Source of the DNA: Phaeodactylibacter luteus
Lineage (GTDB): Bacteria > Bacteroidota > Bacteroidia > Chitinophagales > Saprospiraceae
Direction: 5' to 3'
DNA length: 64,000 nucleotides
Assembly (NCBI RefSeq): GCF_007993045.1
Contig: NZ_VOOR01000028.1
Span: forward strand, 1-64,000
Below the pieces are notes generated by a model. It did not search any database. It was not told the DNA's origin and saw only the letters and a list, made by a program, of their open reading frames with translations. Position 1 is the stretch's first letter; each line of letters opens with the position of its first letter. Below, in pieces: positions 54,516 to 62,585 of this stretch. A program made the position numbers and the translations under genes.

Positions 54516-55559
54516 CTAAGCGTGCATATTCTTCAGCCCCTCGGCATCGATAATGCGGATTGCCCCATCCACGACCTCAATGTAGCCATCTTCCTTGAAT
54601 TCGGTCAGCATACGGATGACGCTCTCTTTAGCCGTGCCGACGATGCGGGCCAGATCGTCCCGCAGTATGCTGATGCTGCCATCCTCTTGTTTTTCGCTCA
54701 GCAGGAGCACTGCATCGGCCACCCTTCTGCGCACAGAGTTATAGGCAAGGTTGAGGAGCTGATCCTCCTTTTCGGAAACGTTGCTGGCGAGCATTTTAAT
54801 GAGCTGTGAAGCCACATCGCGGTTGGCGTGCAGGAGCTTTTCAAAGTCTTCCCGTGGGATAAGGCTGACCTCGGTATCTTCCATAGCTGCTGCCGATTCG
54901 GTGTACTTGTCGTCACGGATGAGATCTAGGTACCCGATGAAGTCACCATCTTTGCAGACGTCGATGATGTACTCTTTTCCGTCCTCGTTGGTCTTGAAGA
55001 CCTTGACTTTGCCAGTTTTGACGAAATAGAGGTAGCGGGGGTAGTCGTCCTCTTCGAAAATGATATCCCGCCGGCGGTAGTGTTTGGTTTTGCGTTCATC
55101 GGAGAGCTTGCGCAATTCCTCATACCCTTTTGCCTCATTGATGAAAGCGGAGAGCCCTTGTGCCGTATTGTCGAATTTTTTTCTGAGGTTGTCGCTCTTT
55201 TTGAGCCTTGTTTCCACTACATCGAGGAGCTCGTCTTTGTAAAAAGGCTTGGTCACGTAGTCGTCTGCGCCGAGGTTCATGCCCCTTCTAAAGTCGCTTT
55301 TTTCAGTTTTGGCTGTCAGGAACACAAAGGGGATGCTGGAGGTCAGGCTTTTTTTGCTCAGGATGTTGAGCACTCCAAAGCCGTCGAGGTGTGGCATCAT
55401 CACATCGCAAAGGATGAGGTCCGGCGGGTTGGTCAGTGCTTTTTCCACGCCTATTTTACCATCTTCAGCAGTTTCTACTTCATATCCGGAAAGTTCCAGG
55501 ATTTCTTCCAGGTTTTCCCTTACTTCTTCATTGTCTTCTATGACCAGGATTTTTTTCAT
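54516..55559 (-). CDS. Response regulator fused to CRP/FNR-type DNA-binding module
   Basis: The 347-residue protein has a receiver domain (about 1-120; ILVIEDNEE, phospho-acceptor Asp52 in LILCDVMMP, switch residues FLTAK and YVTKPF). A cyclic-nucleotide-binding-like domain follows (about 150-260; HYRRRDIIFEEDDYPRYLYF, TGKVKVFKTNEDGKEYIIDV) and a Crp-type winged helix (about 270-345; RRRVADAVLLLSEKQ, ILRDDLARIVGTAKESVIRM). Phosphorylation may gate DNA binding. The kinase gene lies 145 bp upstream on the same strand, and TATATTTG at 55679-55686 (minus strand) could be an own promoter. Confidence 0.93.
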   Translation of the reverse strand: MKKILVIEDNEEVRENLEEILELSGYEVETAEDGKIGVEKALTNPPDLILCDVMMPHLDGFGVLNILSKKSLTSSIPFVFLTAKTEKSDFRRGMNLGADDYVTKPFYKDELLDVVETRLKKSDNLRKKFDNTAQGLSAFINEAKGYEELRKLSDERKTKHYRRRDIIFEEDDYPRYLYFVKTGKVKVFKTNEDGKEYIIDVCKDGDFIGYLDLIRDDKYTESAAAMEDTEVSLIPREDFEKLLHANRDVASQLIKMLASNVSEKEDQLLNLAYNSVRRRVADAVLLLSEKQEDGSISILRDDLARIVGTAKESVIRMLTEFKEDGYIEVVDGAIRIIDAEGLKNMHA

Positions 55560-55703
55560 CGTGCAATTTTAAGGAGGTTGTGTTTAAAAGGGCTTTGCCC
55601 TAAGACGGTTACACAATGTGCTTTTGCAGATCGCAATTGTACGGCTGGGCGGTGTTGGAGCCCTGTGCAGGACCGCTTCAAATATACGACTTCAGAGCAG
55701 ATT

Positions 55704-57458
55704 TTACAGAGCAGGGCTTGTAGGCAGGGAAAGGGGCAGCACAACTTTAAAGGTAGCCCCTTTATGTAGTTCGCTTTTGAAGCTGATGGCCCCGCCCATG
55801 AGCTCAACGTACCCTTTTACAATATTCAGCCCCAGGCCAGTGCCCTGTATGTTTTCAACGTTGTGCGCCCTGAAGAACCGTGTAAAGAGGTGCTGCTGTT
55901 CTTCTTTGGGTATGCCTATGCCATAATCCTGAATGGTAATGGCCAACTGCTGCCCTTGTGCTTTCACCCGGCAATCAATAGGTTGTCCGGGCTCTGAGTA
56001 CTTGATGGCGTTGGACAGGAGGTTGTAAAAAATATTTTGGAGCATACGGCGGTCGAGCAGGAGAGGGGGCGCTTCTTCTATGCCGGAAGCCCTGATTTCC
56101 TGTCCGGGCTTTTTCAGCCCCTGCACCCCGTCGGCCACTTCGCTCCATACTTCGCAAAGCTGGAAAGCAGAAGGGTTGAGGCTGAGCTTACCCTCTTCAA
56201 GCCGGCTGAGGGACAGAAAATCATTGAGGATGCTGGTGAGGTTGGCCACAGCATTTTTGATCCGGGCAGTATGTTTGGCCCTTCGAGGCTGCTGCTCAGT
56301 TTGGGTATAGGCCTCAATGAGGTCGGCAGAAGAGAGGATGGTGCTCAGCGGGGTGCGGAACTCATGGGAAGCCATAGAAACGAAGCGGGATTTGAGCTCA
56401 TTGAGCTCTTTTTCTTTTTCCAGGGCGATTTTCAGCTGTTGCTCATTAGAGCGCAGCGCTTGCTCTGCTGCCTGCCTTTCGGAAATTTCGTGGTTGAGCT
56501 GTTTGTTGATGCTGAGCAGCTGATTGACCACTTCTGCGAGTTCTTCTGTGCGGGCTTCCACCCGCTTTTCCAGGTCGCCGTTCAGGCGGGTAATCCGCTC
56601 TTCGGCAGCTCGTTGTGCGCTGATGTCAACACCTGAGCTAAGGGTGCCGGCCACCTGCCCTTTATCGTCGTAGAGTATGGTATTGTGCCAGGCGATGAGA
56701 TGGTGCTTGCCGGAGCGCGACTGCAGGTAGTTTTCGTAATATTCGATATTGCGCCCTTGCATAAGGGCTTTAAAAACGGTAGCCACTTCTGCCCGGTATT
56801 CAGCAGGTATGGCCACGGAAGTCCATTCTTGGCCGAGGGCTTCTGTTTCCTGCATCTCGAGCAGCTCGCAGCCCCTTGCGTTCAGCATTTCAACCCGGCC
56901 TTCGGGGCCGAGCACTACGATGACGGTATTGGCGATGTCCAGATAAAGCTGTGCCCGTTCCTTCTGCTGCCGGAGCGCTTCTTCGGCGGCTTTTTGGCGC
57001 GACAGGTCGTGTACAATGCCAGTGAAAAGCCGGCGCCCGGGCAGTTTCACTTCGCTTATGCTCAGCCGTATAGGGAAAGCGGTGCCATCCTTGCGCAGGG
57101 CGCTGACCTCCCGGCCGATGCCGATGATACGGGCCTGCCCGGTCTGCATATACCGTTGGATGTAGCTGTCGTGCTGCTTGCTGTGCGCGGCGGGCATGAG
57201 CATGTTGATGCTCCGCCCCAGCATTTCCTCAGGCTTATAGCCAAATAGGCGGGCCGCTGCCGGATTGACCATTTCCATCCGGCCCTGTTCGTCTATGGTA
57301 ATGATGCCATCTGTTGCAGATGCGAATATGGCTTCCAGCTGCAGAGCTGCTTCGGCCGCTGTATTGACGTTCAATGGAGTAAGGTTAGTGACAGAAAACC
57401 AAGGCAATAACTGCGAAGTTAAGGGGCGGCAGGTGCACGCAGGGATGACAAAAGTCAC
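55704..57458 (-). CDS. PAS-domain sensor histidine kinase with FixL-type PAS
   Basis: The 584-residue protein has no membrane helix. PAS1 (about 40-155) is close to the FixL heme PAS: PAAARLFGYKPEEMLGRSIN, then HDSYIQRY and ARIIGIGREVSALRKDG. His96, Arg102 and Arg116 have the spacing of His200, Arg206 and Arg220 of Bradyrhizobium FixL. PAS2 spans about 165-290, then a coiled coil, HisKA with the phospho-His in FVSMASHEFRTPLS, and HATPase_c (N box QNIFYNLLSNAIKYS, G1 DYGIGIP, G2 GTGLGLNIVKGYVELMGG). The start is uncertain; a TTG near 57375 is an alternative. It pairs with the regulator downstream. Confidence 0.92.
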   Translation of the reverse strand: MTFVIPACTCRPLTSQLLPWFSVTNLTPLNVNTAAEAALQLEAIFASATDGIITIDEQGRMEMVNPAAARLFGYKPEEMLGRSINMLMPAAHSKQHDSYIQRYMQTGQARIIGIGREVSALRKDGTAFPIRLSISEVKLPGRRLFTGIVHDLSRQKAAEEALRQQKERAQLYLDIANTVIVVLGPEGRVEMLNARGCELLEMQETEALGQEWTSVAIPAEYRAEVATVFKALMQGRNIEYYENYLQSRSGKHHLIAWHNTILYDDKGQVAGTLSSGVDISAQRAAEERITRLNGDLEKRVEARTEELAEVVNQLLSINKQLNHEISERQAAEQALRSNEQQLKIALEKEKELNELKSRFVSMASHEFRTPLSTILSSADLIEAYTQTEQQPRRAKHTARIKNAVANLTSILNDFLSLSRLEEGKLSLNPSAFQLCEVWSEVADGVQGLKKPGQEIRASGIEEAPPLLLDRRMLQNIFYNLLSNAIKYSEPGQPIDCRVKAQGQQLAITIQDYGIGIPKEEQQHLFTRFFRAHNVENIQGTGLGLNIVKGYVELMGGAISFKSELHKGATFKVVLPLSLPTSPAL

Positions 57459-57534
57459 CTGCCGGGTTAAAATGATCTAGTGGGTTTGTATGTGAGATCC
57501 TTTATAGAACGAAGGATAAGATCAAAACATCGGG

Positions 57535-57893
57535 CGCAAACCAGATTGCCGCTTTTGGGCCTGCCCCTGCCGCAAGGGCAGGTGCCGCTATGCTGCGGGG
57601 CTCGCTGCCCGCTCGGCCCCTCGCCTTACAGGCGTCGGGTCTGGCCTTCAGCCACCCCTGCGCAGCGCTAGGCCAATGCCAGGCTAGTGCCTTAAGCCAT
57701 AAATCTCTGATACTTAAGTTGAAGTTATTTTCCGGCTAATCAAGGCGAAGGTTCGCGACTTTAGCCCGAGCTAAAGGAGCGGTTCTTTAACGAAGAGTAG
57801 GCGGAAAAGAACGAAACTTGGGGTGGCAAGGATTTATGGCTTGAGGCACTAGAGCCCGGAATTCATGAGCGCCTGCGGCAATTTGGTTTCCGC
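57535..57893 (+). repeat. Intergenic repeat family A, copy 7 (interrupted)
   Basis: A forward copy from GCAAACCAGATTGCCG through GGTGCCGCTATGCTGCGGGG and CGCAGCGCTAGGCCAATGCC to the TTTGGTTTCCGCTC end. It has a 163-bp element at 57687-57849 and about 20 bp of extra sequence (CTCGCCTTACAGGCGTCGGG) in the middle third. The rest of 57459-58122 holds nothing I can name. Confidence 0.85.
57687..57849. mobile_element. MITE-like element 2 with TA duplication, nested in a family A repeat
   Basis: The 163-bp segment begins GTGCCTTAAGCCATAAATC and ends GATTTATGGCTTGAGGCAC, inverted repeats matching in 18 of 19 positions. TA flanks it on both sides (57685-57686 and 57850-57851). The uninterrupted copy at 16877 reads CAGGCTAAAGCCCGG, with a single TA, at this point. 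A TA duplication is typical of IS630/Tc1-mariner-type elements. It has no transposase, so it would need one in trans. Confidence 0.82.
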
Positions 57894-58122
57894 TCAAAAC
57901 ATCTTTAGTGCTTTGGATGTAAGCGACAAATCTAGTACATTGCAATGTCAGTATAAGACATTAAAACCTCGGTAGGGGCTATCGAATACACCTGTGGAGC
58001 GGCAATAAGGCCTCTCACTTCTTCGGAAGCAGTAGGCAATTTGCTTTGAAGCACGAAGCCAAACCATCTTGAGTTGTTTGGCAGTTCACTTTACCTCAAC
58101 AGAAACTAACTGATAAGAAGCG

Positions 58123-58929
58123 ATGATGAAGATACTGGCACCAACCGATTTTTCCGCTTGCGCGGCTGATGCATTGGACTATGCGCTGCAGCTGGCCGCT
58201 GCTTTTGGCGAGGCAGAAGTGACCCTGCTGCACACCTATGAGGTACAGAGCAATGCCGGTATGTTTGTCTCGGTCAGGGATTTCATGCGCCGGGATGCAG
58301 AAGAGCAGCTGAAAGAGCTCATCAATAAGCACCGCCCTGCAGTAAAGCCCGGGGTGAGTTTGCACGCCCGCGTCATCAATGGCGATACCGTGCCTATGAT
58401 TACCGAGTTGGCCCGTGCCGAGGGCTTCAGCCTCATAGTGATGGGGACTAAGGGGGCTTCCGGGCTCCGCGAGGTATTTATCGGCAGTACAGCCAATGCG
58501 GTCCTTACCCGTTCTGCTGTGCCTGTGCTGGCAGTGCCAGAAGGTTATCACTTCGCCCCTATCCGGCAGATTGCTTTTGCAGTGGATGGAGAGGGCATCG
58601 GCCGGGCGGAAGTGACCCTCCCGCTCCGGCAGATCGCCAGAGCGTTCGAAGCTCCGGTCTTGGTTTACCATCAGGCCGAGTCCCGGCAGGACGATGGCAT
58701 AGACCCCTCTGTAGACATCTTCCTTGATGGGGTGCCTCATTCCTTCCATTATGAGCTGGACGAGGGGCCTGTCCTGGACAGCATCAATGCTTTTGTTGTA
58801 GATACCGGGGCGGAGCTTTTAGCGATGCTCCGCCGCAAGCGCGGGTTTTTGGAGACCGTATTCCATACGAGCGCAACAACCAAAGAGGTGTTCCAAAGCA
58901 CCGTACCGCTTTTGGTGTTGCAGGAGTAG
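58123..58929 (+). CDS. Universal stress protein (tandem UspA)
   Basis: The 268-residue protein has two UspA domains. The first (about 1-140) is complete: KILAPTDFSACAADALDYAL and the ATP-binding loop VMGTKGASGLREVFIGSTAN with AVPVLAVPEG. The second (about 148-268) is degraded in the loop (DTGAELLAMLRRKRGFLETV) and ends PLLVLQE. Such tandem proteins respond to stress or oxygen limitation; the neighbouring PAS kinase system is a possible regulator, which is inference. It ends 15 bp before the convergent DUF3137 gene. Confidence 0.92.
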   Translation: MMKILAPTDFSACAADALDYALQLAAAFGEAEVTLLHTYEVQSNAGMFVSVRDFMRRDAEEQLKELINKHRPAVKPGVSLHARVINGDTVPMITELARAEGFSLIVMGTKGASGLREVFIGSTANAVLTRSAVPVLAVPEGYHFAPIRQIAFAVDGEGIGRAEVTLPLRQIARAFEAPVLVYHQAESRQDDGIDPSVDIFLDGVPHSFHYELDEGPVLDSINAFVVDTGAELLAMLRRKRGFLETVFHTSATTKEVFQSTVPLLVLQE

Positions 58930-58943
58930 TGGCAAGCAGCCCG

Positions 58944-59882
58944 TCAGTGGGTCTGATCAAAGTCTTCGGCTATTCGGAGGAGCATGTGGATGTCCTCAAA
59001 AAACTCACGGATGAGCTCAAAGCTGAGGTTGGAGCGCCAGAGGTTGGGCTCGAGGAGGTCTTTGTCCTCTGTGACCGCGGCATAAATCTGCCGGTCGATA
59101 AAAGACATATAGATTTCCTTGCCCGTAGCCTTCCGGTAATCGATGATGGCCTGCTGCATAGGCTCGGAGAGTATGCCAATAACGTGGGTGCTGTGGGTAG
59201 CGTAGGTCATGTACGCTGCCCTGAACTCATCGTTCGTGATTTCGTGGTCCACGTTCTCGCCCTCTTCCCAGTTGAATTCTCTGATGGCCCGGAAGTGCCG
59301 GTGCCTGCGGCTGCGGGGCCAAATGATAATCCGCCCCCGTGCATTTTCAGGGAAGGTGGCCTGCATGAACACCCCCCTGAATACGTCTTGCAGCCCGCTC
59401 CCTGCCTTAGACTCGTCCTGTACGGTGAGCTCGCACATCTCAAAGTCCATATTCCCGACTTTTCCTGATATATGGTCTTCCCCTTGGTAAATGGTGGGCG
59501 CTTCGCAGTCAAATATCTTACTGTTTAAGAAAGCATGCTGCGGGATGAAGCGCTCCGGCCGGTAAACAAGGGGGTGGTCATTATCGTAGTTCATCCCATC
59601 GTCTATGAAATCTAGGATGAGGTTGATGATATTGGGTTTAAAGGTGAGCCGGAACTGCCGTACCCGCCGGAAGAGGAAAAACAGGTACATGCCGATGGGC
59701 AGGGATAGGGATAGGGTAAGAGCGGGGATGTTGATGTAGAGCTCATAGAGCAGCAGCCCGGCCAATAAGAGAAAGGAGACAAAGATCAGGCGCAACAGGC
59801 GCACCCTCAAGCGCTCCATCCGCATCAGCTCCGGATGAATCGTGTGGTTGTAGTATTTCCTGAACTCCTCAATGCGCTTCAT
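58944..59882 (-). CDS. DUF3137 family membrane protein
   Basis: The 312-residue protein has two adjacent membrane helices near the N-terminus (LIFVSFLLLAGLLLYELYI and TLSLSLPIGMYLFFLFRRV) and a soluble C-terminal domain with ISGKVGNMDFEMCELTVQDE and FRGVFMQATFPENARGRIII, the DUF3137 pattern. Family members are of unknown function. The C-terminal half has RQIYAAVTEDKDLLEPNLWR. It is divergent from bamD. Confidence 0.85.
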   Translation of the reverse strand: MKRIEEFRKYYNHTIHPELMRMERLRVRLLRLIFVSFLLLAGLLLYELYINIPALTLSLSLPIGMYLFFLFRRVRQFRLTFKPNIINLILDFIDDGMNYDNDHPLVYRPERFIPQHAFLNSKIFDCEAPTIYQGEDHISGKVGNMDFEMCELTVQDESKAGSGLQDVFRGVFMQATFPENARGRIIIWPRSRRHRHFRAIREFNWEEGENVDHEITNDEFRAAYMTYATHSTHVIGILSEPMQQAIIDYRKATGKEIYMSFIDRQIYAAVTEDKDLLEPNLWRSNLSFELIREFFEDIHMLLRIAEDFDQTH

Positions 59883-60000
59883 AGGCTTTCTTCAGGCAGC
59901 TGTTTGTGGTAAAAATAGGCTTTTATAAGATGAAAGCGCGCTGCGCTGCCAACCTTAGCCTACAAAACCCCCTCTTTAGCCTGGGCACAGGCTATAAAAG

Positions 60001-60032
60001 TTTGAACTATTCTTTGAAAAGCAGTAATTTTG
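60001..60032 (+). promoter_or_regulatory. Promoter for the bamD-rpoZ operon
   Basis: TTTG at 60001-60004, a 20-bp spacer and TAATTTTG at 60025-60032 match the Bacteroidota consensus. The bamD ATG is at 60040, so the predicted transcript has almost no leader. Confidence 0.7.
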
Positions 60033-60039
60033 CACCCTT

Positions 60040-60879
60040 ATGAAGAAAATACTATTCCTGGCAACGGTTGGTTTAAGCTTGATGCTGTCTTCCTGCAAAA
60101 GCGAGTTTGAGAAAATCCGGACCGGCGGGGACGTAGACCGCATCTACGAAAAGGCTTTTGCCTACTACGAGGCTGAAGACTATCAGAAGGCACAGGCGCT
60201 TTTTGAAATCATCATCAGCAGCTACCGGGGCAAGAAGGAGGCAGAAGAAATTTATTTCAAGTATGCCTATACCTATTACAAGCTGGAACAGTATATCCTT
60301 GCTGCCTATTACTTCAAGAACTTCGCCACGACTTATGGTACAAGCGACCTACGGCAGGAGGCGGAGTTTATGTCGGCTTATTCGAACTATCAGCTGTCCC
60401 CTTCGTTCCGTTTAGATCAGCAATATACGGATCAGGCGATAGAGGGCTTTCAGTTGTTTGTCAATACCTACCCCAATAGCGAACGGGTGGAACAGTGCAA
60501 CAAGCTCATTGATGCTATGCGCGCCAAGCTTGAGCTGAAAGCCTTTGAGGCTGCTAAGCTGTATTTCAACCTGAGAGAGTATCAGGCGGCTATACAGACT
60601 TTTGAAAATGTGCTTAAAGATTTTCCGGACACGCAAAATGCGGAGGAAATCGAATATATGGCTATCCGCTCCGCTTATCTGTTGGCCAACAACAGCTTTG
60701 TAGAAAAGCAGAAAGAGCGTTTTGAGGATGCCGTAGAGCGGGCAGAAGAGTTTCTGTCCCGGTACACTGATAGCCGTTTTGGAGATGAAGTGGCTAAGAT
60801 GTACGAAGATTCTAAAGAACAATTAAAAGCGTTGGATAATGTCAGATATCAAGACGAAAGTGCAAGGGTTAGATCCTAA
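60040..60879 (+). CDS. bamD: Outer-membrane protein assembly factor BamD
   Basis: The 279-residue lipoprotein has a lipobox (SLMLSSC) and TPR repeats: IYEKAFAYYEAEDYQKAQAL, IYFKYAYTYYKLEQYILAAY, YFKNFATTYGTSDLRQEAEF and LYFNLREYQAAIQTFENVLK. BamD binds BamA in the BAM complex that inserts outer-membrane barrels. Its 3' end overlaps rpoZ by 41 bp. The start is fixed by the signal sequence and lies 7 nt after the -7 element, so the mRNA may be leaderless. Confidence 0.95.
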   Translation: MKKILFLATVGLSLMLSSCKSEFEKIRTGGDVDRIYEKAFAYYEAEDYQKAQALFEIIISSYRGKKEAEEIYFKYAYTYYKLEQYILAAYYFKNFATTYGTSDLRQEAEFMSAYSNYQLSPSFRLDQQYTDQAIEGFQLFVNTYPNSERVEQCNKLIDAMRAKLELKAFEAAKLYFNLREYQAAIQTFENVLKDFPDTQNAEEIEYMAIRSAYLLANNSFVEKQKERFEDAVERAEEFLSRYTDSRFGDEVAKMYEDSKEQLKALDNVRYQDESARVRS

Positions 60880-61183
60880 TGTGAAAGCGCGTGACGTGCA
60901 CGGGCTGGCAAGAGACACTCAGAATGTGTACGAAGCATTGGCGATCATCACCAAGCGCTCCAAGCAATTGGCGGTTGAGCTCAAGCATGAGCTGCACCAA
61001 AAGCTGGAAGAGTTTGCGGTAACATCCGATGCCATTGAGGAGATCAGCGAGAACAAAGAGCAGATCGAAATCTCGAAGTTCTACGAGCGCCTGCCCAACC
61101 CGGTGGTCATCGCTTCTGAAGAGTACGTCAATGGCGAGCTGTACCACCGTTATAACAACAAAACGGAGGAGGAAGAGCTCTAA
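60839..61183 (+). CDS. rpoZ: RNA polymerase omega subunit, Bacteroidota type
   Basis: The 114-residue protein contains VYEALAIITKRSKQLAVELK, the omega/Rpb6 helix that clamps the beta-prime C-terminus, and KFYERLPNPVVIASEEYVNG, the C-terminal extension typical of Bacteroidota omega proteins. It starts inside bamD (ATG at 60839, 41 bp overlap). The order bamD-rpoZ-coaBC-porD is widely conserved in the phylum and supports the call. Confidence 0.92.
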   Translation: MSDIKTKVQGLDPNVKARDVHGLARDTQNVYEALAIITKRSKQLAVELKHELHQKLEEFAVTSDAIEEISENKEQIEISKFYERLPNPVVIASEEYVNGELYHRYNNKTEEEEL

Positions 61184-61216
61184 GCCTTGCTCCGCTTTGG
61201 ATTGGATTTTCTGAGT

Positions 61217-61247
61217 AAGCCCCGAAGAGCAACAGCCCTTCGGGGCT
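61217..61247 (+). terminator. Rho-independent terminator after rpoZ
   Basis: AAGCCCCGAAG pairs with CTTCGGGGCTT around a 9-nt loop, 33 bp after the rpoZ stop; a short pyrimidine run follows. It may reduce read-through into coaBC. Confidence 0.7.
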
Positions 61248-61296
61248 TCCCTGCTTGTAGCGCGGGGTATCTTTGTGGGCTGGAAAAAGGAAAGGT

Positions 61297-62508
61297 ATGA
61301 GTTCATCACTGTCGGGCAAGAAGCTGTTATTGGGGGTATCTGGGAGCATAGCTGCCTACAAAGCCGCTGCACTGGCGCGCCTGTTGGTCAAGGCAGGGGC
61401 TGAAGTACAGGCCCTCATGACCGGTGCAGCTACTGGCTTTATCACCCCGCTTACGCTTTCTACCCTTACACACCGGGCTGTACACACACAGGTGTCATCT
61501 GGCGAAAGCTGGAACAACCACGTGGAGATGGGGCTCTGGGCTGATGCTATGGTCGTCGCCCCTCTGACTGCGACAACGCTAGCTAAGCTGGCATATGGCA
61601 TTTGCGACAACATCATCGCGGCTGCTTATCTTTCTGCACGCTGCCCGGTATTCTTTGCTCCAGCTATGGACTTGGACATGTGGGCCCACCCTGCTACACA
61701 GGAGAATGTCGCCCGCCTGCAGCAGTTTGGCAATCACCTGATCCCTGTGGGCCACGGTGAGCTGGCCAGCGGCCTGGTAGGCGCGGGCCGGATGGCAGAG
61801 CCGGAGGAGATTGTGTCCCACCTAGAACAGTTTTTTCAAACCGGGCAGCTCTTGTCTGGCAGGCGGGTCTTGGTCACAGCAGGCCCTACCTTTGAGCCAA
61901 TCGACCCGGTCCGCTTCATCGGCAACCGCTCAAGCGGTAAAATGGGGATTGCCATCGCAGATGCCCTTGCCCGTAAAGGGGCAGCGGTAGAGTTGGTCCT
62001 TGGCCCTACCAGCTTGAAGCCCAACGCAGGGCAGGTACGGTTGACTAAGGTGCAGACCGCAAGGGAAATGTACCACGCGGCTACTGCGCTTTTCCCCAAT
62101 ATGGACGCTGCCATTCTGGCGGCAGCGGTTGCGGATTACCGCCCAGCAGAGGCTGCTCAACAGAAGATCAAGAAAAAAGGCGACAGTATGGCCTTGGACC
62201 TGGTCAAAAACCCGGACATTGCACAAGCTCTCGGGCAGATGAAGAAGAGCGGCCAAGTGATCATTGGCTTTGCCCTAGAGACCGAGCGTGCCTTAGAGCA
62301 TGGGGCGGGCAAGCTGAAGGCCAAAAATATGGACCTGATCGTCGTCAACTCCCTGGCTGATGAGGGGGCTGGCTTCAACCACGATACGAATAAGGTCACC
62401 TTCCTCGGGGCAGGCAATAAGCCCCGTGAATTTGAGTTAAAGTCTAAAGCTGCAGTAGCAGAAGATATCGTTGCTGCCCTTGCTGAGCTGCTGCCTCAGC
62501 GCCGCTGA
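61297..62508 (+). CDS. coaBC: Bifunctional phosphopantothenoylcysteine decarboxylase / phosphopantothenate--cysteine ligase
   Basis: The 403-residue protein makes 4'-phosphopantetheine for coenzyme A. The CoaC flavoprotein half has LLLGVSGSIAAYKAAALARL, the conserved His in NNHVEMGLWADAMVVAPLTA and FAPAMDLDMW (PxMNxxMW-like, with D for N). The CoaB half begins RRVLVTAGPTFEPIDPVRFI, then GNRSSGKMGIAIADALARKG and AAAVADYRP. The start at 61297 follows a purine-rich AAAAAGGAAAGG. Confidence 0.95.
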   Translation: MSSSLSGKKLLLGVSGSIAAYKAAALARLLVKAGAEVQALMTGAATGFITPLTLSTLTHRAVHTQVSSGESWNNHVEMGLWADAMVVAPLTATTLAKLAYGICDNIIAAAYLSARCPVFFAPAMDLDMWAHPATQENVARLQQFGNHLIPVGHGELASGLVGAGRMAEPEEIVSHLEQFFQTGQLLSGRRVLVTAGPTFEPIDPVRFIGNRSSGKMGIAIADALARKGAAVELVLGPTSLKPNAGQVRLTKVQTAREMYHAATALFPNMDAAILAAAVADYRPAEAAQQKIKKKGDSMALDLVKNPDIAQALGQMKKSGQVIIGFALETERALEHGAGKLKAKNMDLIVVNSLADEGAGFNHDTNKVTFLGAGNKPREFELKSKAAVAEDIVAALAELLPQRR

Positions 62509-62585
62509 GCGCACTGGCCAGCTTTCATCTTTCATACCCTGCCCCACACCTATTATATAGGGCAGAACCATAAAAACTGGTGGAT

